A stretch of DNA of 48,038 nt, taken from Methanosuratincolales archaeon. GTDB taxonomy: Archaea; Thermoproteota; Methanomethylicia; Methanomethylicales; Methanomethylicaceae. The stretch spans positions 1 to 48,038 of the forward strand of contig JACIVQ010000006.1 in assembly GCA_014361445.1 (NCBI GenBank), in the 5' to 3' direction. Position 1 is the stretch's first letter. Each line of letters begins with the position of its first letter. Positions 25,974 to 34,414 of the stretch are shown piece by piece. The notes under the pieces are model-generated. The model saw only the letters and a program-made list of their open reading frames with translations. It ran no database searches and had not been told where the DNA came from. Made by a program: the position numbers and the translations under genes.

Positions 25974-25987
25974 CCTATAAATATAGT
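25974..25987. promoter_or_regulatory. Shared bidirectional TATA element
   Basis: CTATAAATATAG lies about 25 nt upstream of the 5' end of tRNA-Arg(GCG) on the minus strand and about 25 nt upstream of GTG 26005 on the plus strand. The near-palindromic element can serve both genes; the right-hand mRNA would then be almost leaderless. Confidence 0.5.
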
Positions 25988-26004
25988 ATGCTCTGGGGAT
26001 AACA

Positions 26005-26220
26005 GTGGGGCGCGTCAAGAAGGGACAACCTTGCTCGGTTAAAGGATGTAACGAATCAGCAATCAGGTCGCTCTCTCCGTCGTATTCCAGTTTTCTTGTC
26101 AAGGCTGGCTTGGATGTTGCGGAGTCGAGCAGACTTTATCTCTGTGAGAGCCACTATAAGAAACTGAAGAAGCTGAGGTCCGAGGAGGAGAAACTAGAGA
26201 GGTGGCGCCTCACGGGATAA
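26005..26220 (+). CDS. Small conserved zinc-binding protein
   Basis: A 71-residue protein: CSVKGCNESAIRSLS, then YLCESHYKKLKKL, giving C-x4-C ... C-x2-H, a likely single zinc site, and a basic helical tail. Small proteins of this pattern occur in many TACK archaea, but I know no function. GTG 26005 is probably used on a near-leaderless mRNA. It precedes the polymerase gene by 33 nt and may be co-transcribed with it. Confidence 0.65.
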   Translation: MGRVKKGQPCSVKGCNESAIRSLSPSYSSFLVKAGLDVAESSRLYLCESHYKKLKKLRSEEEKLERWRLTG

Positions 26221-26253
26221 TACAAGCTGCCTGACTTGGGTTGGGTCCTCATA

Positions 26254-29200
26254 ATGGTGAGCTTGGACAGGTTCATTATCAAAGAGAAGAAAGCCGAGAA
26301 AGAAGAGCCCGCCCCCTCTCAGCCGAAGAAAAAGCCTGCCCCCTCAAAAAGGATGGAAAAGGAGCGAGAGGAAGAGATCCAAGAGGCTGAGACTGAAGTA
26401 GAGGGAGAGCTAGAAACAGAGGCAGAGGCAGAAATAGAGGCGGAACCGACAGAAGAGGAGATTGTGGAGCGGACGATATTTGAGGCTGAGACTCCGCAAA
26501 ATACTGGCACTCTCTATCTTCTCTCGGTAACCTACAGCGGGACGAAAAATTGTGCCCTCCTTAAACTATACGATCACGAGAGGGGTAAGATCGTCTTCTG
26601 GTACGACAACACAGGTCACAGACCCTACCTCCTAACAGACGTACCTCTTCAGGATCTACTCAATGACAGGCGAGTCGCCTCCCATCCTGGCTTTGACGGA
26701 AACCTCAGTACCGAGGTGGAGAAGTACGATCTGCTCTATGATAGAAAAGTGCGCATGACAAAGGTCGTGGCAAGGGACCCTCTCTCAATCGGCGGTCGCG
26801 GGAGCAGCCTCCGTGAGATACTCGAGAACTCTTGGGAGGACAACATCCGCTACCACGAGTGCTACACATACGACTTGGGGCTTATCCCTGGCTACACGTA
26901 CCGCATTAAGGAGGGTCGACTGGTCAGGGAAGATCGTCAGTTCAACCTAGACGACTTGGAGAACATTTTCAAGGGGCTTCCCTCTGAGCACATGAAGTCC
27001 CTAAAAGAGTGGTTCCCCCTATTTCTTACCCCAGTGCCAGAGTACAGGAGGGTGGCGCTCGACATAGAGGTTGCCACAGAGGCAGTTGACCGGATACCCG
27101 ATCCCAGCGTCGCAAGGAACCAAGTCATATGTGCATCGCTTGTAGCCTCGGACGGTCTTAACAGAGTCCTGCTCCTGAAAAGGTCAGGGACCGAGGAGGG
27201 CCTGAGACCCCCGGACCTACCCAGCAATGTCGAACTATCCTACTTCGACGACGAGCTCTCTCTGATCAAGGAGATCTTCAAGTACCTCCTCGAGTACCCC
27301 ATCGTCCTAACTTTTAACGGTGACAACTTTGACCTCCACTACCTTTGGAGGCGAGCACAGGTACTGGGCATGAAGAAGGAGGAGATCCCCATCCTGATGG
27401 GGAGAGAGATCGCACTTCTTCCCACAGGCATTCACATTGACCTATACAAGTTCCTGCACAACCACGCCATTCAGGTCTATGCCTTCGGCAACTCATACAG
27501 GGAGGTGACACTTGACTCGGTAGCAAGCGTCCTCCTCAACATTAAGAAGATCCCCATAGAAAAGACTGTCACCGAGCTGGACTACCTTCAGCTGGCGTCC
27601 TACTGCTACAGGGATGCCTTCATAGTCCTCAGACTCTCCTCCGAAAACTCGAGCCTGATCATGAACCTCGTCACCATGATCATGAGGATCTCCCGGATGT
27701 CTATGGAGGATGTGACCCGCCAGGGCATATCCAGATGGATCAGGAGCCTCTTCTTTTACGAGCACAGGGCGAGGAATTACCTCATACCCCGCCAGAGTGA
27801 CATCGAAGCCATGAAAGGCGAAGCCTCCACAACAGCCATAATAAAGGGCAAAAAATACCTCGGTGCCATTGTAATCAAGCCTGAGTCGAACGTCTACTTT
27901 GATGTGGTCGTCCTGGACTTTGCAAGCCTTTACCCCAGCATTATCTCCAGGTGGAACCTGAGCTACGAGACTGTGAGGTGCGTACACGAGTCTTGCAAAT
28001 CTAACCTCGTCCCAGACACTCGGCACTGGGTCTGCACGAAGAGGATCGGGCTGATGTCGTTGATCATAGGACTTCTTAAGGACGTGAGGGTAAGGTGGTT
28101 CAAACAGAAGTCGAAGGATCCCTCTCTCTCGCCTGAGGAACGGAACTGGTACAAGGTCGTCCAACAAGCATTGAAGGTGTTTTTGAATGCGTGCTTCACG
28201 GGTGACACAGATATACTCACAACTGATGGCGTTAAGAACGTCAAAGATGTCAAAGTCGGCGACAGAGTCATAAACGTCAATCCAGAGACCCTCGAGCCAG
28301 AAGTGGATGAGGTCGTTGAAACTCAAGAGTTCGACTACAACGGTTACCTCATACACTTCGAGAATAATAGATGCGCCGATCTCATAGTTACCCCCGAGCA
28401 CAGGTTTCTCGTCAAAGACCGGAAGAATGCAGTTAAGTTCGTGGACGCGGAGGCGATATACAACACAGGAGGACTGATAATACCAAGACTCAGAACATCC
28501 CTTAAACAATCTTCGAGGCACTTCTCATTCTTGGAATTTGGTAAAGAAGAGAAACTGGGGCTTGTTGTAAAGCTCCCCGCAGCAAAAACAGGGCATTTGG
28601 ACAACGAACATGCCGAGCTGAGGTCATTCCTGAAGAATCTAAATGGGTGCTGCGAGATAGACTCGAATGCGTTCTTCATCCCCAAAATAGACCAGATATC
28701 TGAAGAGACTCTTGACGCAATTATTGGGCTCGGTGGTATGCCATATCTAGCAAAATTCGATTCGGATCCAAAACTTGAGGATGCAAAACTCCTCCCGGTC
28801 AGGGTGGATCACGAACTTTTTGCCAAACTTTGTGGCTGGATCGTTTCAAAAGGAGGCCTTGAGTTAAATGGCAAGATGATTAATTCAAGTGGTGAGAGCC
28901 GCGGATACGACCTCCACTTCCACCTTAACCTCCACACTAACGGTTTTGGAGGGAAAGGTCTTGCGAGCTCAGACATTCAAGACCAGATCGAGGATGCACT
29001 CAATCAGATTAGCATCGGCTACAGCGTTGGCAAGAGGGGCTTCACGATCTCAAATGAAGTATTTTGCAGATGGGTAAGTAAAAACTGCTATACTGATGAA
29101 AAATGCGAAAAATGCCCACACGCATACTGTTCTCATAGGAAAAAAATTCCAAATGCAATAATGGAAGCAAGTGCGTCCACAATAAAATCATTCTTGGAGG

Positions 29201-30291
29201 CGCTCTGCGCTGGGGATCTGGCAAAAAGACCCAATATTTACTCGACACACAGCGCAAAACTTACAAACCAAATTTTAGTCCTACTGGCGAAGCTGGGTCA
29301 CTCATCAAAGCGCAGCTATGACCGAGGGCGCGATTTATTCAGGGTGAGCTGGAGAAACACTAACCAGCATATAGACCGCTGGAGAAAGGTCAAGATCCCG
29401 TATAACGGGAAGGTTTACTGCGTCACGACGAAGAAGAATCACACGGTCTTTGCCGGTCGTAATGGCAAACTAATCCCTTGCGGGCAGTCTTATGGCGTCT
29501 TCGGGGCTGAAATCTTCCCCCTCTACTGCCTCCCCCTCGCGGACAGCACCACAGCGATTGGTCGCCACATAATAAGGGAGACCATCAACAAGGCTAAGGA
29601 GCTTGGGGTCTCAGTCATATACGCCGACACAGACTCCCTCTTCCTCTACAAGCCAACAAAGGACCAAATCTTGCAGATACAGGAATGGGCAGAGTCCAAG
29701 TTCGGAATAGATCTCGAAGTCGACAAACGCTACACCTTCGTTACATTCTCTGGTAGGAAGAAGAACTACTTGGGGGTGATGGACACCGGCGTGGTTGACA
29801 TAAAGGGACTAATGGGCAAGAAGCGGAACACCCCTGTCTTCATAAAACTCGCCTTCAACGAGATGACGCAGGTCTTGAGGGACATCAAATCACCTCAAGA
29901 CTTCGACAGGGCAAAGACCAAGATCAAGGAGATAGTCCAGAACTGCTACGCAAACCTTAAGAACCGGAGATACACCCTCGACGAACTCGCCTTCAGGGTC
30001 ATGCTCTCGCGCCCAGTGGAGAGGTACCAGAAGACCACCCCTCAGCACGTCAAGGCAGCAAAGCAGCTCAAGGAAAAGGGCAAGGAGGTAAAGCCCGGCG
30101 ACATAATCTCATATGTCAAGGTTCAGGGTCCGATTGGGGTCAAGCCCGTCCAGCTTGCCAGGGTTGACGAGGTCGATGTCGACAAGTACGTCGGTCACAT
30201 CGAAACAACCTTCGGGCAGGTTCTCGATGCCCTCGGGATCGAGTTCGACGAGATAGTCGGAATAAAGAAGCTGGAGTTCTTCACCCGTTAG
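26254..30291 (+). CDS. polB: Family B DNA polymerase interrupted by an intein
   Basis: The 1345-residue precursor contains a 913-residue polymerase. After a Lys/Glu-rich low-complexity N-terminus (about 80 residues) come the 3'-5' exonuclease motifs: ExoI ALDIEVATE (Asp near 270), ExoII TFNGDNFD, ExoIII YCYRDAF. The polymerase motifs are A, DFASLYPSI (near 555); B, KVFLNA/SYG; and C, YADTDS (near 1123). A 432-residue intein (see separate entry) splits motif B. Removal rejoins LNA to SYGVFGAE, so activity needs splicing. ATG 26254 is chosen over TTG 26236. This is the replicative/repair PolB of the crenarchaeal type with a long N-terminus. Confidence 0.95.
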   Translation: MVSLDRFIIKEKKAEKEEPAPSQPKKKPAPSKRMEKEREEEIQEAETEVEGELETEAEAEIEAEPTEEEIVERTIFEAETPQNTGTLYLLSVTYSGTKNCALLKLYDHERGKIVFWYDNTGHRPYLLTDVPLQDLLNDRRVASHPGFDGNLSTEVEKYDLLYDRKVRMTKVVARDPLSIGGRGSSLREILENSWEDNIRYHECYTYDLGLIPGYTYRIKEGRLVREDRQFNLDDLENIFKGLPSEHMKSLKEWFPLFLTPVPEYRRVALDIEVATEAVDRIPDPSVARNQVICASLVASDGLNRVLLLKRSGTEEGLRPPDLPSNVELSYFDDELSLIKEIFKYLLEYPIVLTFNGDNFDLHYLWRRAQVLGMKKEEIPILMGREIALLPTGIHIDLYKFLHNHAIQVYAFGNSYREVTLDSVASVLLNIKKIPIEKTVTELDYLQLASYCYRDAFIVLRLSSENSSLIMNLVTMIMRISRMSMEDVTRQGISRWIRSLFFYEHRARNYLIPRQSDIEAMKGEASTTAIIKGKKYLGAIVIKPESNVYFDVVVLDFASLYPSIISRWNLSYETVRCVHESCKSNLVPDTRHWVCTKRIGLMSLIIGLLKDVRVRWFKQKSKDPSLSPEERNWYKVVQQALKVFLNACFTGDTDILTTDGVKNVKDVKVGDRVINVNPETLEPEVDEVVETQEFDYNGYLIHFENNRCADLIVTPEHRFLVKDRKNAVKFVDAEAIYNTGGLIIPRLRTSLKQSSRHFSFLEFGKEEKLGLVVKLPAAKTGHLDNEHAELRSFLKNLNGCCEIDSNAFFIPKIDQISEETLDAIIGLGGMPYLAKFDSDPKLEDAKLLPVRVDHELFAKLCGWIVSKGGLELNGKMINSSGESRGYDLHFHLNLHTNGFGGKGLASSDIQDQIEDALNQISIGYSVGKRGFTISNEVFCRWVSKNCYTDEKCEKCPHAYCSHRKKIPNAIMEASASTIKSFLEALCAGDLAKRPNIYSTHSAKLTNQILVLLAKLGHSSKRSYDRGRDLFRVSWRNTNQHIDRWRKVKIPYNGKVYCVTTKKNHTVFAGRNGKLIPCGQSYGVFGAEIFPLYCLPLADSTTAIGRHIIRETINKAKELGVSVIYADTDSLFLYKPTKDQILQIQEWAESKFGIDLEVDKRYTFVTFSGRKKNYLGVMDTGVVDIKGLMGKKRNTPVFIKLAFNEMTQVLRDIKSPQDFDRAKTKIKEIVQNCYANLKNRRYTLDELAFRVMLSRPVERYQKTTPQHVKAAKQLKEKGKEVKPGDIISYVKVQGPIGVKPVQLARVDEVDVDKYVGHIETTFGQVLDALGIEFDEIVGIKKLEFFTR
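28192..29487 (+). mobile_element. Intein in DNA polymerase motif B with degenerate LAGLIDADG domain
   Basis: 432 codons in frame. Block A: CFTGDTDILTTDG with nucleophile Cys1. Block B: VTPEHRFLV with the TxxH. Two LAGLIDADG-like helices follow: KLCGWIVSKGG, where the catalytic acid is Lys, and FLEALCAGDLAK, where the acid remains. A cysteine cluster (CEKCPHAYCSH) between them may bind zinc. Block F: KVYCVTTKKNHTVFAG. The end is IPCGQ before Ser of the extein, so the terminal residue is Gln, not Asn, and the penultimate is Gly, not His. Self-splicing is inferred from the intact polymerase halves; homing activity is probably lost. Confidence 0.93.
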
Positions 30292-30410
30292 CCCTTCATT
30301 ACTCGTAATTTTCTTGGTATATGTGAACTTTTCTAATCGTCTATGAGACCCAGTCTATATAGCTGGATCTTTGGTTGACCCGTCTCTATCTCTGCGTTCA
30401 GCCTGATAGG

Positions 30411-30554
30411 TTAGCTTGCCATCCCTGCTTTGTTGTATTTCAAAAGCCCAAAGAACCTCAAGTGCTGGAGGGCCTCCCTATACTCGGCCTTTATTTCATA
30501 CTTCATCCTCAACATATCAATTCTTGTATTGTTATACTTCTTACAGCCCTCCAT
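30411..30554 (-). CDS. Possible 47-residue protein
   Basis: The frame starts at ATG 30554 behind GAGGGG (spacing 6) and codes for MEGCKKYNNTRIDMLRMKY-type helical, basic sequence ending in FFGLLKYNKAGMAS. A TATA-like CTTATAAAT lies about 75 nt upstream. The ribosome site and clean codon use favour a real microprotein; the frame also continues open upstream without a standard start, so it might be the end of a decayed gene. No family recognised. Confidence 0.35.
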   Translation of the reverse strand: MEGCKKYNNTRIDMLRMKYEIKAEYREALQHLRFFGLLKYNKAGMAS

Positions 30555-30638
30555 CTTTATCCCCTCTAATTTGCAACAACCTACAGGTAATAATTTTGGG
30601 TTTGCCCCTTTTAAGGTTAAGGTTGTGATTTATAAGTT

Positions 30639-30812
30639 TTAGGGCGCCCAGAAAAGCCCCCAACTTCGGGACGGATGATAAGACTCAAAAATCAACAGTT
30701 CTGAGTTCTTCCGCTTTGCTACAATCTGGAACTCCGGCATCCAAACGCTTTGGTTCTTTGAACCTAATGACTTGAACCATAGGTAGTCCGCCAGAGGTAT
30801 GATCCCATTCAT
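30639..30812 (-). CDS. Possible 57-residue protein (weak)
   Basis: A frame from ATG 30812 to TAA 30639 encodes an aromatic-rich peptide (LADYLWFKSLG, SYHPSRSWGLFWAP). An overlapping frame on the same strand looks equally plausible (MVQVIRFKEPKRLDAGVPD), and the best TATA box lies directly over the ATG, which would place it before the transcription start. I list it only as a candidate. Confidence 0.15.
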   Translation of the reverse strand: MNGIIPLADYLWFKSLGSKNQSVWMPEFQIVAKRKNSELLIFESYHPSRSWGLFWAP

Positions 30813-30862
30813 TTATATATTTACATTATTAGACAGATCATCCATCACATCTGGTGAGTCAA

Positions 30863-32734
30863 ATGCGACTCCTCCTGATTCATGCTGATTACATTGAGTA
30901 CGCCGCCCTTAAACCTGCAGTCAAAGAACCCGAGACCATAGATAATGTGGGAAAGGTAGAACGAGTTGAGGAATGTCTGGTGGCATTCTGCTCAGCAGAA
31001 AAGTCTGACGAGCAAGACCCCAAAGAGATCGCCCGCCTTGCCTCTGATGCCATCTTGGAACATGTAAGGATGGTTAAGGCTGAGAGAGTGGTCATTTACC
31101 CGTACGCCCACCTCTCTCCAGAGCTAGCCTCACCAAGGGTCGCCCTCTCCATACTAAAAGCCCTCGAGGAGCGTCTCAAGGGGTCTATAGAGATTAAGAG
31201 ATCCCCATTCGGATGGTACAAGGCCTTCACTCTGAAGTGTAAGGGTCATCCGCTCAGCGAGCTATCAAGGAGCATAACCCTCTCCGAGAAGGTCCCCGCT
31301 GAGGAAAAAATCGAAAAGGTTGAGAAGGTCAAGCCAATCCCCAGCACATTTCTGGTCCTCACCCCAGACGGGGAAGAGCTACCGATAGATCTCTCTAAAC
31401 CCGAGACCTTTCTGAACCTGAAGATCGACGCCCCACTCCTCCAACTCATAAAGAACGAGGCTGGACTGAAGGGCGAGAGGGGCGCACCTGCCCACATCAA
31501 GCTGATGAAAAGACTCGAACTTGTGGACTATGAACCCGCCTCGGACGTCGGTCACTTCAGGTTCTACCCCAAGGGCACGGTCATCAAGGACTCCCTTGAG
31601 GAGTTTGCGTACGACATAGCAGTGAGGGACCTGAAAGCGTTCAAGATCGAGACCCCGTTCCTCTACAGGTTGGACGAGCCCGACATAGCCGAACAGGCAT
31701 CCAAGTTCCGCGAGCGGGACTACCGCTTGGAGGTCGACAATAAACCATTCACCCTCCGGTTCGCCGGTGATTTTGGGCTCTTCAGGATGATGAAGGACGT
31801 GACCATGAGCTACAGACAACTACCAGTTAGGGTCTACGAACTTTCCCCATCATTCAGGCTGGAGCAGAGTGGGGAATGCGTAGGGTTGAAGCGCCTCAGG
31901 AGCTTCACAATGCCAGACATACACTGCTTCTGTGCAAACCTAGAACAGGGGCTATCTGAGTACAGGGAGCTCTTCGAGAAGTACACAAAGCTAACAAACT
32001 CGATGGAGATAGAGTACGCGGTGGCCTTCAGGATTGTCAAGGATTTCTACTTGAATAACAAGGGGTGGCTGGTCTCGCTCCTAAAGATCGTCAATAAGCC
32101 CGCCCTCATTGAGCTCCTACCTGAGATGAAGCACTACTGGGTCCTGAAGCATGAGTACCAAGCCATAGACTCTGTGGGCGGCAACGTACAGCTGGTAACA
32201 GTCCAACTGGATGTGGAGGACGCGGCTCGCTACGGCATATTCTACACCGACGAGAAGGGGCAGAAGAAGGGTTGCATAATACTGCACAGCTCTCTTGGCT
32301 CCATAGAGCGCTGGATGGGTGCGATACTCGAGCAGGCGGCAAAGGATCAGAAAGCAGGAAAGCCGCCCAAGCTACCAGTCTGGCTCAGCCCCATTCAAGT
32401 GAGGATCATCCCAGTCAGCTCAAGCTACATCAACTACGCGGTCAACTTGGCTTCGAAGCTCTCCGAGAACTCAATCCGCGTTGATGTGGACGATAGGGAC
32501 GAATCCGTCGCCAAGAAGATAAGGGAGGCAGAGATGGAGTGGATACCATACATCGTTGTCGTAGGCGAGAAGGAAGCTTCTTCAGGCGAGCTGCCCGTGA
32601 GAGTCAGGGGAGGGAGCATGGTCACGGCCACAGCCGATCGTCTTGTTGCCATGGTCAATGAGAAAATTGGATCCAAGCCAAAACTACCCTCTTATACCCC
32701 CATGCTGCTATCACTGAAGCCGCGCTTCGCCTGA
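30863..32734 (+). CDS. thrS: Threonyl-tRNA synthetase (archaeal type)
   Basis: A 623-residue class II synthetase. The N-terminal 140 residues (MRLLLIHADYIEYAALKP ... FGWYKAFTLKCKGHPLSELSR) are the archaeal editing domain, similar to D-Tyr-tRNA deacylase, which removes Ser from tRNA-Thr. The catalytic core shows motif 2 (LEQSGECVGLKRLRSFTMPDIH) and motif 3 (SLGSIERWMGAILEQ); the anticodon domain follows (WLSPIQVRIIPVS). GGTGA six nt before ATG 30863 sets the start. Complete. Confidence 0.96.
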   Translation: MRLLLIHADYIEYAALKPAVKEPETIDNVGKVERVEECLVAFCSAEKSDEQDPKEIARLASDAILEHVRMVKAERVVIYPYAHLSPELASPRVALSILKALEERLKGSIEIKRSPFGWYKAFTLKCKGHPLSELSRSITLSEKVPAEEKIEKVEKVKPIPSTFLVLTPDGEELPIDLSKPETFLNLKIDAPLLQLIKNEAGLKGERGAPAHIKLMKRLELVDYEPASDVGHFRFYPKGTVIKDSLEEFAYDIAVRDLKAFKIETPFLYRLDEPDIAEQASKFRERDYRLEVDNKPFTLRFAGDFGLFRMMKDVTMSYRQLPVRVYELSPSFRLEQSGECVGLKRLRSFTMPDIHCFCANLEQGLSEYRELFEKYTKLTNSMEIEYAVAFRIVKDFYLNNKGWLVSLLKIVNKPALIELLPEMKHYWVLKHEYQAIDSVGGNVQLVTVQLDVEDAARYGIFYTDEKGQKKGCIILHSSLGSIERWMGAILEQAAKDQKAGKPPKLPVWLSPIQVRIIPVSSSYINYAVNLASKLSENSIRVDVDDRDESVAKKIREAEMEWIPYIVVVGEKEASSGELPVRVRGGSMVTATADRLVAMVNEKIGSKPKLPSYTPMLLSLKPRFA

Positions 32735-32783
32735 GCGATGAGTATTTAACGGGGTATTTCTCAAAAATCCAGAGGTGCATAAT

Positions 32784-33098
32784 ATGAATGTAGAGGGAAT
32801 CATCGCAGTTACAGCCGACTGGGAGAAGCGGAGTCAGTACGCCCTCCAGGTCTGTGAGGCCGTCTCCAAGGCTACGAACATCCCGCTGGAGGTCAGGAAA
32901 GAGGACTATGATCTTCTCATAAATTATGGTGAAAAGGATGAGTTTGGTGGGGTGGACATCCCCCAGATATTTCTCAAGCTGAAGGGTGGGGTTATCAAGC
33001 ACGTCATGACAAAGATACCAGACAACGAAAAAGGCATGCCTGACATAGAGAAGGGGATAAAGCTACTGACCGAAAGCATATCAGGCATGAGGGGTTAA
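32784..33098 (+). CDS. Conserved small protein, possible thioredoxin-like fold
   Basis: A 104-residue protein: VEGIIAVTADWEKRSQYALQVCEAVSKA, IPLEVRKEDYDLLINYGEKDEFGGVDIPQIFLKLKGGVIKHVMTKIP. The beta-alpha-beta start and the IPQ before a beta hairpin (a cis-Pro-like position) suggest a thioredoxin-like fold without the CxxC. Function unknown. GGTG upstream of ATG 32784. The stop TAA overlaps the ATG of the next gene by one base, so the two form a unit behind thrS. Confidence 0.65.
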   Translation: MNVEGIIAVTADWEKRSQYALQVCEAVSKATNIPLEVRKEDYDLLINYGEKDEFGGVDIPQIFLKLKGGVIKHVMTKIPDNEKGMPDIEKGIKLLTESISGMRG

Positions 33099-33544
33099 TG
33101 TTGCTCACCAAAGAAGTTTTGGTTGTGAGATCAAGAGAGGGATCTCTAGTCTCAAAGTCCAAGGTCCAAGGAGAGTTGAATGAAGCAGTCAAAAAGCAGG
33201 TCTTAGAAGCCCTCTCGCTTTGGGACGCCAACAGGGCCGACTTCACGGTCATTAGGGATCCCCAGTACCCGGTCTCGGTCAAACTCCCCATAACTAAGGA
33301 TCAGTACGACCTGTACTCAAAGTTTGGCATGTCGAGGACCTCCGACGGAAGCGTGGTATTTCACATCCCTGTCTACATAATCTCATTCGATAATGAATAC
33401 AAAGACGACAACTATGTGGACAAAGAGGTATTTGTGGTGGCACCTGCGCTGGACCAAAAGGTCGAAGATGCGGTAGTTGAGCTGGCTATTGAGTCAACAA
33501 AACCCGAGCCCGAGGAAGTTGAAGAAGAGGAAGACCTCGAGTAA
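33098..33544 (+). CDS. Conserved hypothetical protein with acidic tail
   Basis: A 148-residue soluble protein. Residues 1-125 look like one alpha/beta domain (EVLVVRSREGSLVSKSKV, DANRADFTVIRDPQYPVSVKLP, VVFHIPVYIISFDNEY), followed by an acidic tail EPEEVEEEEDLE. No family recognised. Tightly coupled to the preceding gene; co-conservation would help identify both. Confidence 0.6.
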   Translation: MLLTKEVLVVRSREGSLVSKSKVQGELNEAVKKQVLEALSLWDANRADFTVIRDPQYPVSVKLPITKDQYDLYSKFGMSRTSDGSVVFHIPVYIISFDNEYKDDNYVDKEVFVVAPALDQKVEDAVVELAIESTKPEPEEVEEEEDLE

Positions 33545-33856
33545 TTCACACCGCAGGAGATTATGTAGGTTTAATAGGCGGGCTCACACTTGTAGCGGCA
33601 TCTTCACAACTCCGAGCTTTGTCCCTCGATCATCGCCCAGATCTTTTTCGGTAAAAACAAAATATTATCACTTTCGCTTGAAAAGGGCTCAACTAGCCCG
33701 GTTCTTCATCTGTTCTCCGGACCCGAATTCCCAATCATCGCCCAAAAATTCTCTATTTAGATTTCAAAAATAAATGTTGTGTATTGAAGTCTTATAACCT
33801 GCCTCAACACAGTCAACCTTTTCAAGGTCTTAAGACCATTTAAATGCTGAAGCAAA
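33545..33856. other. Gap with a hairpin and a direct repeat
   Basis: No gene seen. GGGCTCAACTAGCCC (33688-33702) is a short inverted repeat. The 11-mer ATCATCGCCCA occurs twice, about 105 nt apart (near 33630 and 33735). TTTAAAT (33839-33845) or CTTATAA (33790-33796) can act as the TATA box of the next gene. Confidence 0.35.
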
Positions 33857-34315
33857 ATGAAAGGCGTATACGCCATCATCCTCAAGCTAGACCGCCATAT
33901 GTCCTTAAACCTCGGAAAAAAGCGGTTCGACCTCAATTCGGGGATATACATATATGCTGGCTCGGCCTTCGGTCCTGGCGGGATTTATGCCAGGCTAGGC
34001 AGGCACCTTAAAACCTTTAAGACAGGTGCCACAAAAAAGCACTGGCACATAGACTTCCTCCTTCCCCATTCTACAACATTCGTTCCTGTCTGTGCCCCTT
34101 CTACACGAAAACTAGAGTGTGAATTAGTCCGATCGCTGAGAGAATCGGGCTTTAAAACGGTTGATGGTTTTGGGAACACTGACTGCAGATCAGACTGTGG
34201 TGGGCATCTCATAATCTTGGGCGATCTAGATCTCAGATCTGCAATTGAGATTGTTGTCGCTGCTTTTGATAGGACTGGACTCAAAGCAAATCTGGAACAT
34301 GAATGCTTAAATTAA
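33857..34315 (+). CDS. DUF123 protein (GIY-YIG-like)
   Basis: A 152-residue protein: GVYAIILKLDRHMSLNLGKKRFDLNSGIYIYAGSAFGPGGIYARLGRHL, then KKHWHIDFLLPHS, CELVRSLRES, FGNTDCRSDCGGHLIIL. This is the DUF123 family, related in fold to GIY-YIG nucleases (IYIYAGSA corresponds to the YVG strand) and sometimes fused to endonuclease III. Role in DNA repair is suspected for the family, not shown. ATG 33857 follows a T/A-rich promoter without a clear ribosome site. Confidence 0.82.
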   Translation: MKGVYAIILKLDRHMSLNLGKKRFDLNSGIYIYAGSAFGPGGIYARLGRHLKTFKTGATKKHWHIDFLLPHSTTFVPVCAPSTRKLECELVRSLRESGFKTVDGFGNTDCRSDCGGHLIILGDLDLRSAIEIVVAAFDRTGLKANLEHECLN

Positions 34316-34414
34316 ATTGCCCTGATTTTTAAACATAAATCAACTTCGCCTATCCTCAACTTTCCCCCTCCTATCGCCCTAAATTTATGTTGAGTGGCAG
34401 AGTTGTGGTCCTTC

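Larger units (their letters stand above)
30292..30862. other. Gap between polB and thrS with two possible minus-strand microgenes
   Basis: About 570 nt without a clear gene. On the minus strand two short frames are listed separately. A sequence GCCCCCAACTTCGGGACGG near 30656 resembles the GC-rich hairpins at the ends of IS200/IS605-type elements, and the plus-strand frames in the same stretch look like noncoding or relic sequence. TTTATATATTTA at 30812-30823 is a possible TATA box for either direction (ATG of thrS is 40-50 nt to the right). Confidence 0.4.

Noticed and set aside
27493-28521. 342-codon open frame on the minus strand inside polB
   Set aside because: It lies opposite the polymerase and the intein, whose motifs are all intact; the composition and lack of any family features mark it as antisense shadow.
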